A model generated the notes under the pieces. It ran no database searches. It saw only the letters and a program-made list of their open reading frames with translations, and was not told where the DNA came from. DNA of 64,000 bases from Ailanthus altissimus (Eukaryota; Streptophyta; Magnoliopsida; Sapindales; Simaroubaceae), in NCBI GenBank assembly GCA_946807835.1, contig OX327690.1, positions 16,402,501-16,466,500 on the forward strand, in the 5' to 3' direction. A program made the position numbers and the translations under genes. Numbering within the stretch: the first letter of the stretch is position 1; each line of letters begins with the position of its first letter. Shown piece after piece: positions 63,876 through 64,000 of this stretch.

Positions 63876-64000
63876 CTAATTTTGTGAGTGTGTATATACA
63901 TATATATATATGTTCCAATACATAAGTACAATTTATACAGACAGCAGTAACACAAACTGACTTCTGAGTCGCAGCTTAAATTTTTGCAACAGCCAATACA

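Overview
The window is plant nuclear DNA, almost certainly from a eudicot: AT-rich, with spliced genes using GT..AG introns, a plant-specific DUF630/DUF632 gene, a plant-type ABCC transporter, and LTR retrotransposons primed by the initiator-Met tRNA. Only two stretches look like working genes. One is a complete five-exon DUF630/DUF632 gene on the + strand (5889-10255). The other is the 3' end of an ABCC1/2-type vacuolar transporter on the - strand (62018-63803), which runs off the right edge.

The 50 kb between them is mostly nested transposable elements lying in and around a dead second copy of the same transporter. This ABCC pseudogene lies in tandem with, and in the same orientation as, the gene at the right edge. 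Its exons can be followed from the last exon at 11087-11180 to a transmembrane-domain exon at 34567-34743. They are separated or split by a decayed LINE (about 11590-16995), a small LTR element with two further insertions inside it (17393-20899), a LINE-derived retroposon (about 20954-22071), a Ty1/copia element (23242-28218) and a deleted copia element holding a nested solo LTR (29487-34014). For most of these the target-site duplications (TSDs) can be read. At two exon-splitting insertions recognisable ABCC coding sequence continues on the other side: directly at 17392/20905, and with further local damage (a small deletion and a frame change) at 29486/34015.

To the right lie a Mutator-like element with long terminal inverted repeats and a broken FAR1-like transposase (34815-38087), a 2.8 kb solo LTR (38780-41565), a LINE-like retroposon without its own polymerase (42134-43671), and a young chromodomain Ty3/gypsy element (44117-49737). 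The gypsy element has LTRs identical by eye, yet its polyprotein frame carries three in-frame stop codons.

The last section holds a degenerate 2.2 kb tandem duplication (50.7-55.7 kb) with another LINE-like copy inside it, a 65-bp minisatellite, a solo copia-type LTR (57058-57939), and an intron-containing fragment of the alpha subunit of pyrophosphate-dependent phosphofructokinase (58056-58825). I found no tRNA, rRNA, CRISPR array or bacterial-type operon. I see no convincing new molecular system. The most informative content is the readable insertion history and the stop pattern in the gypsy element. All similarity statements come from motif recognition by eye, without database searches.
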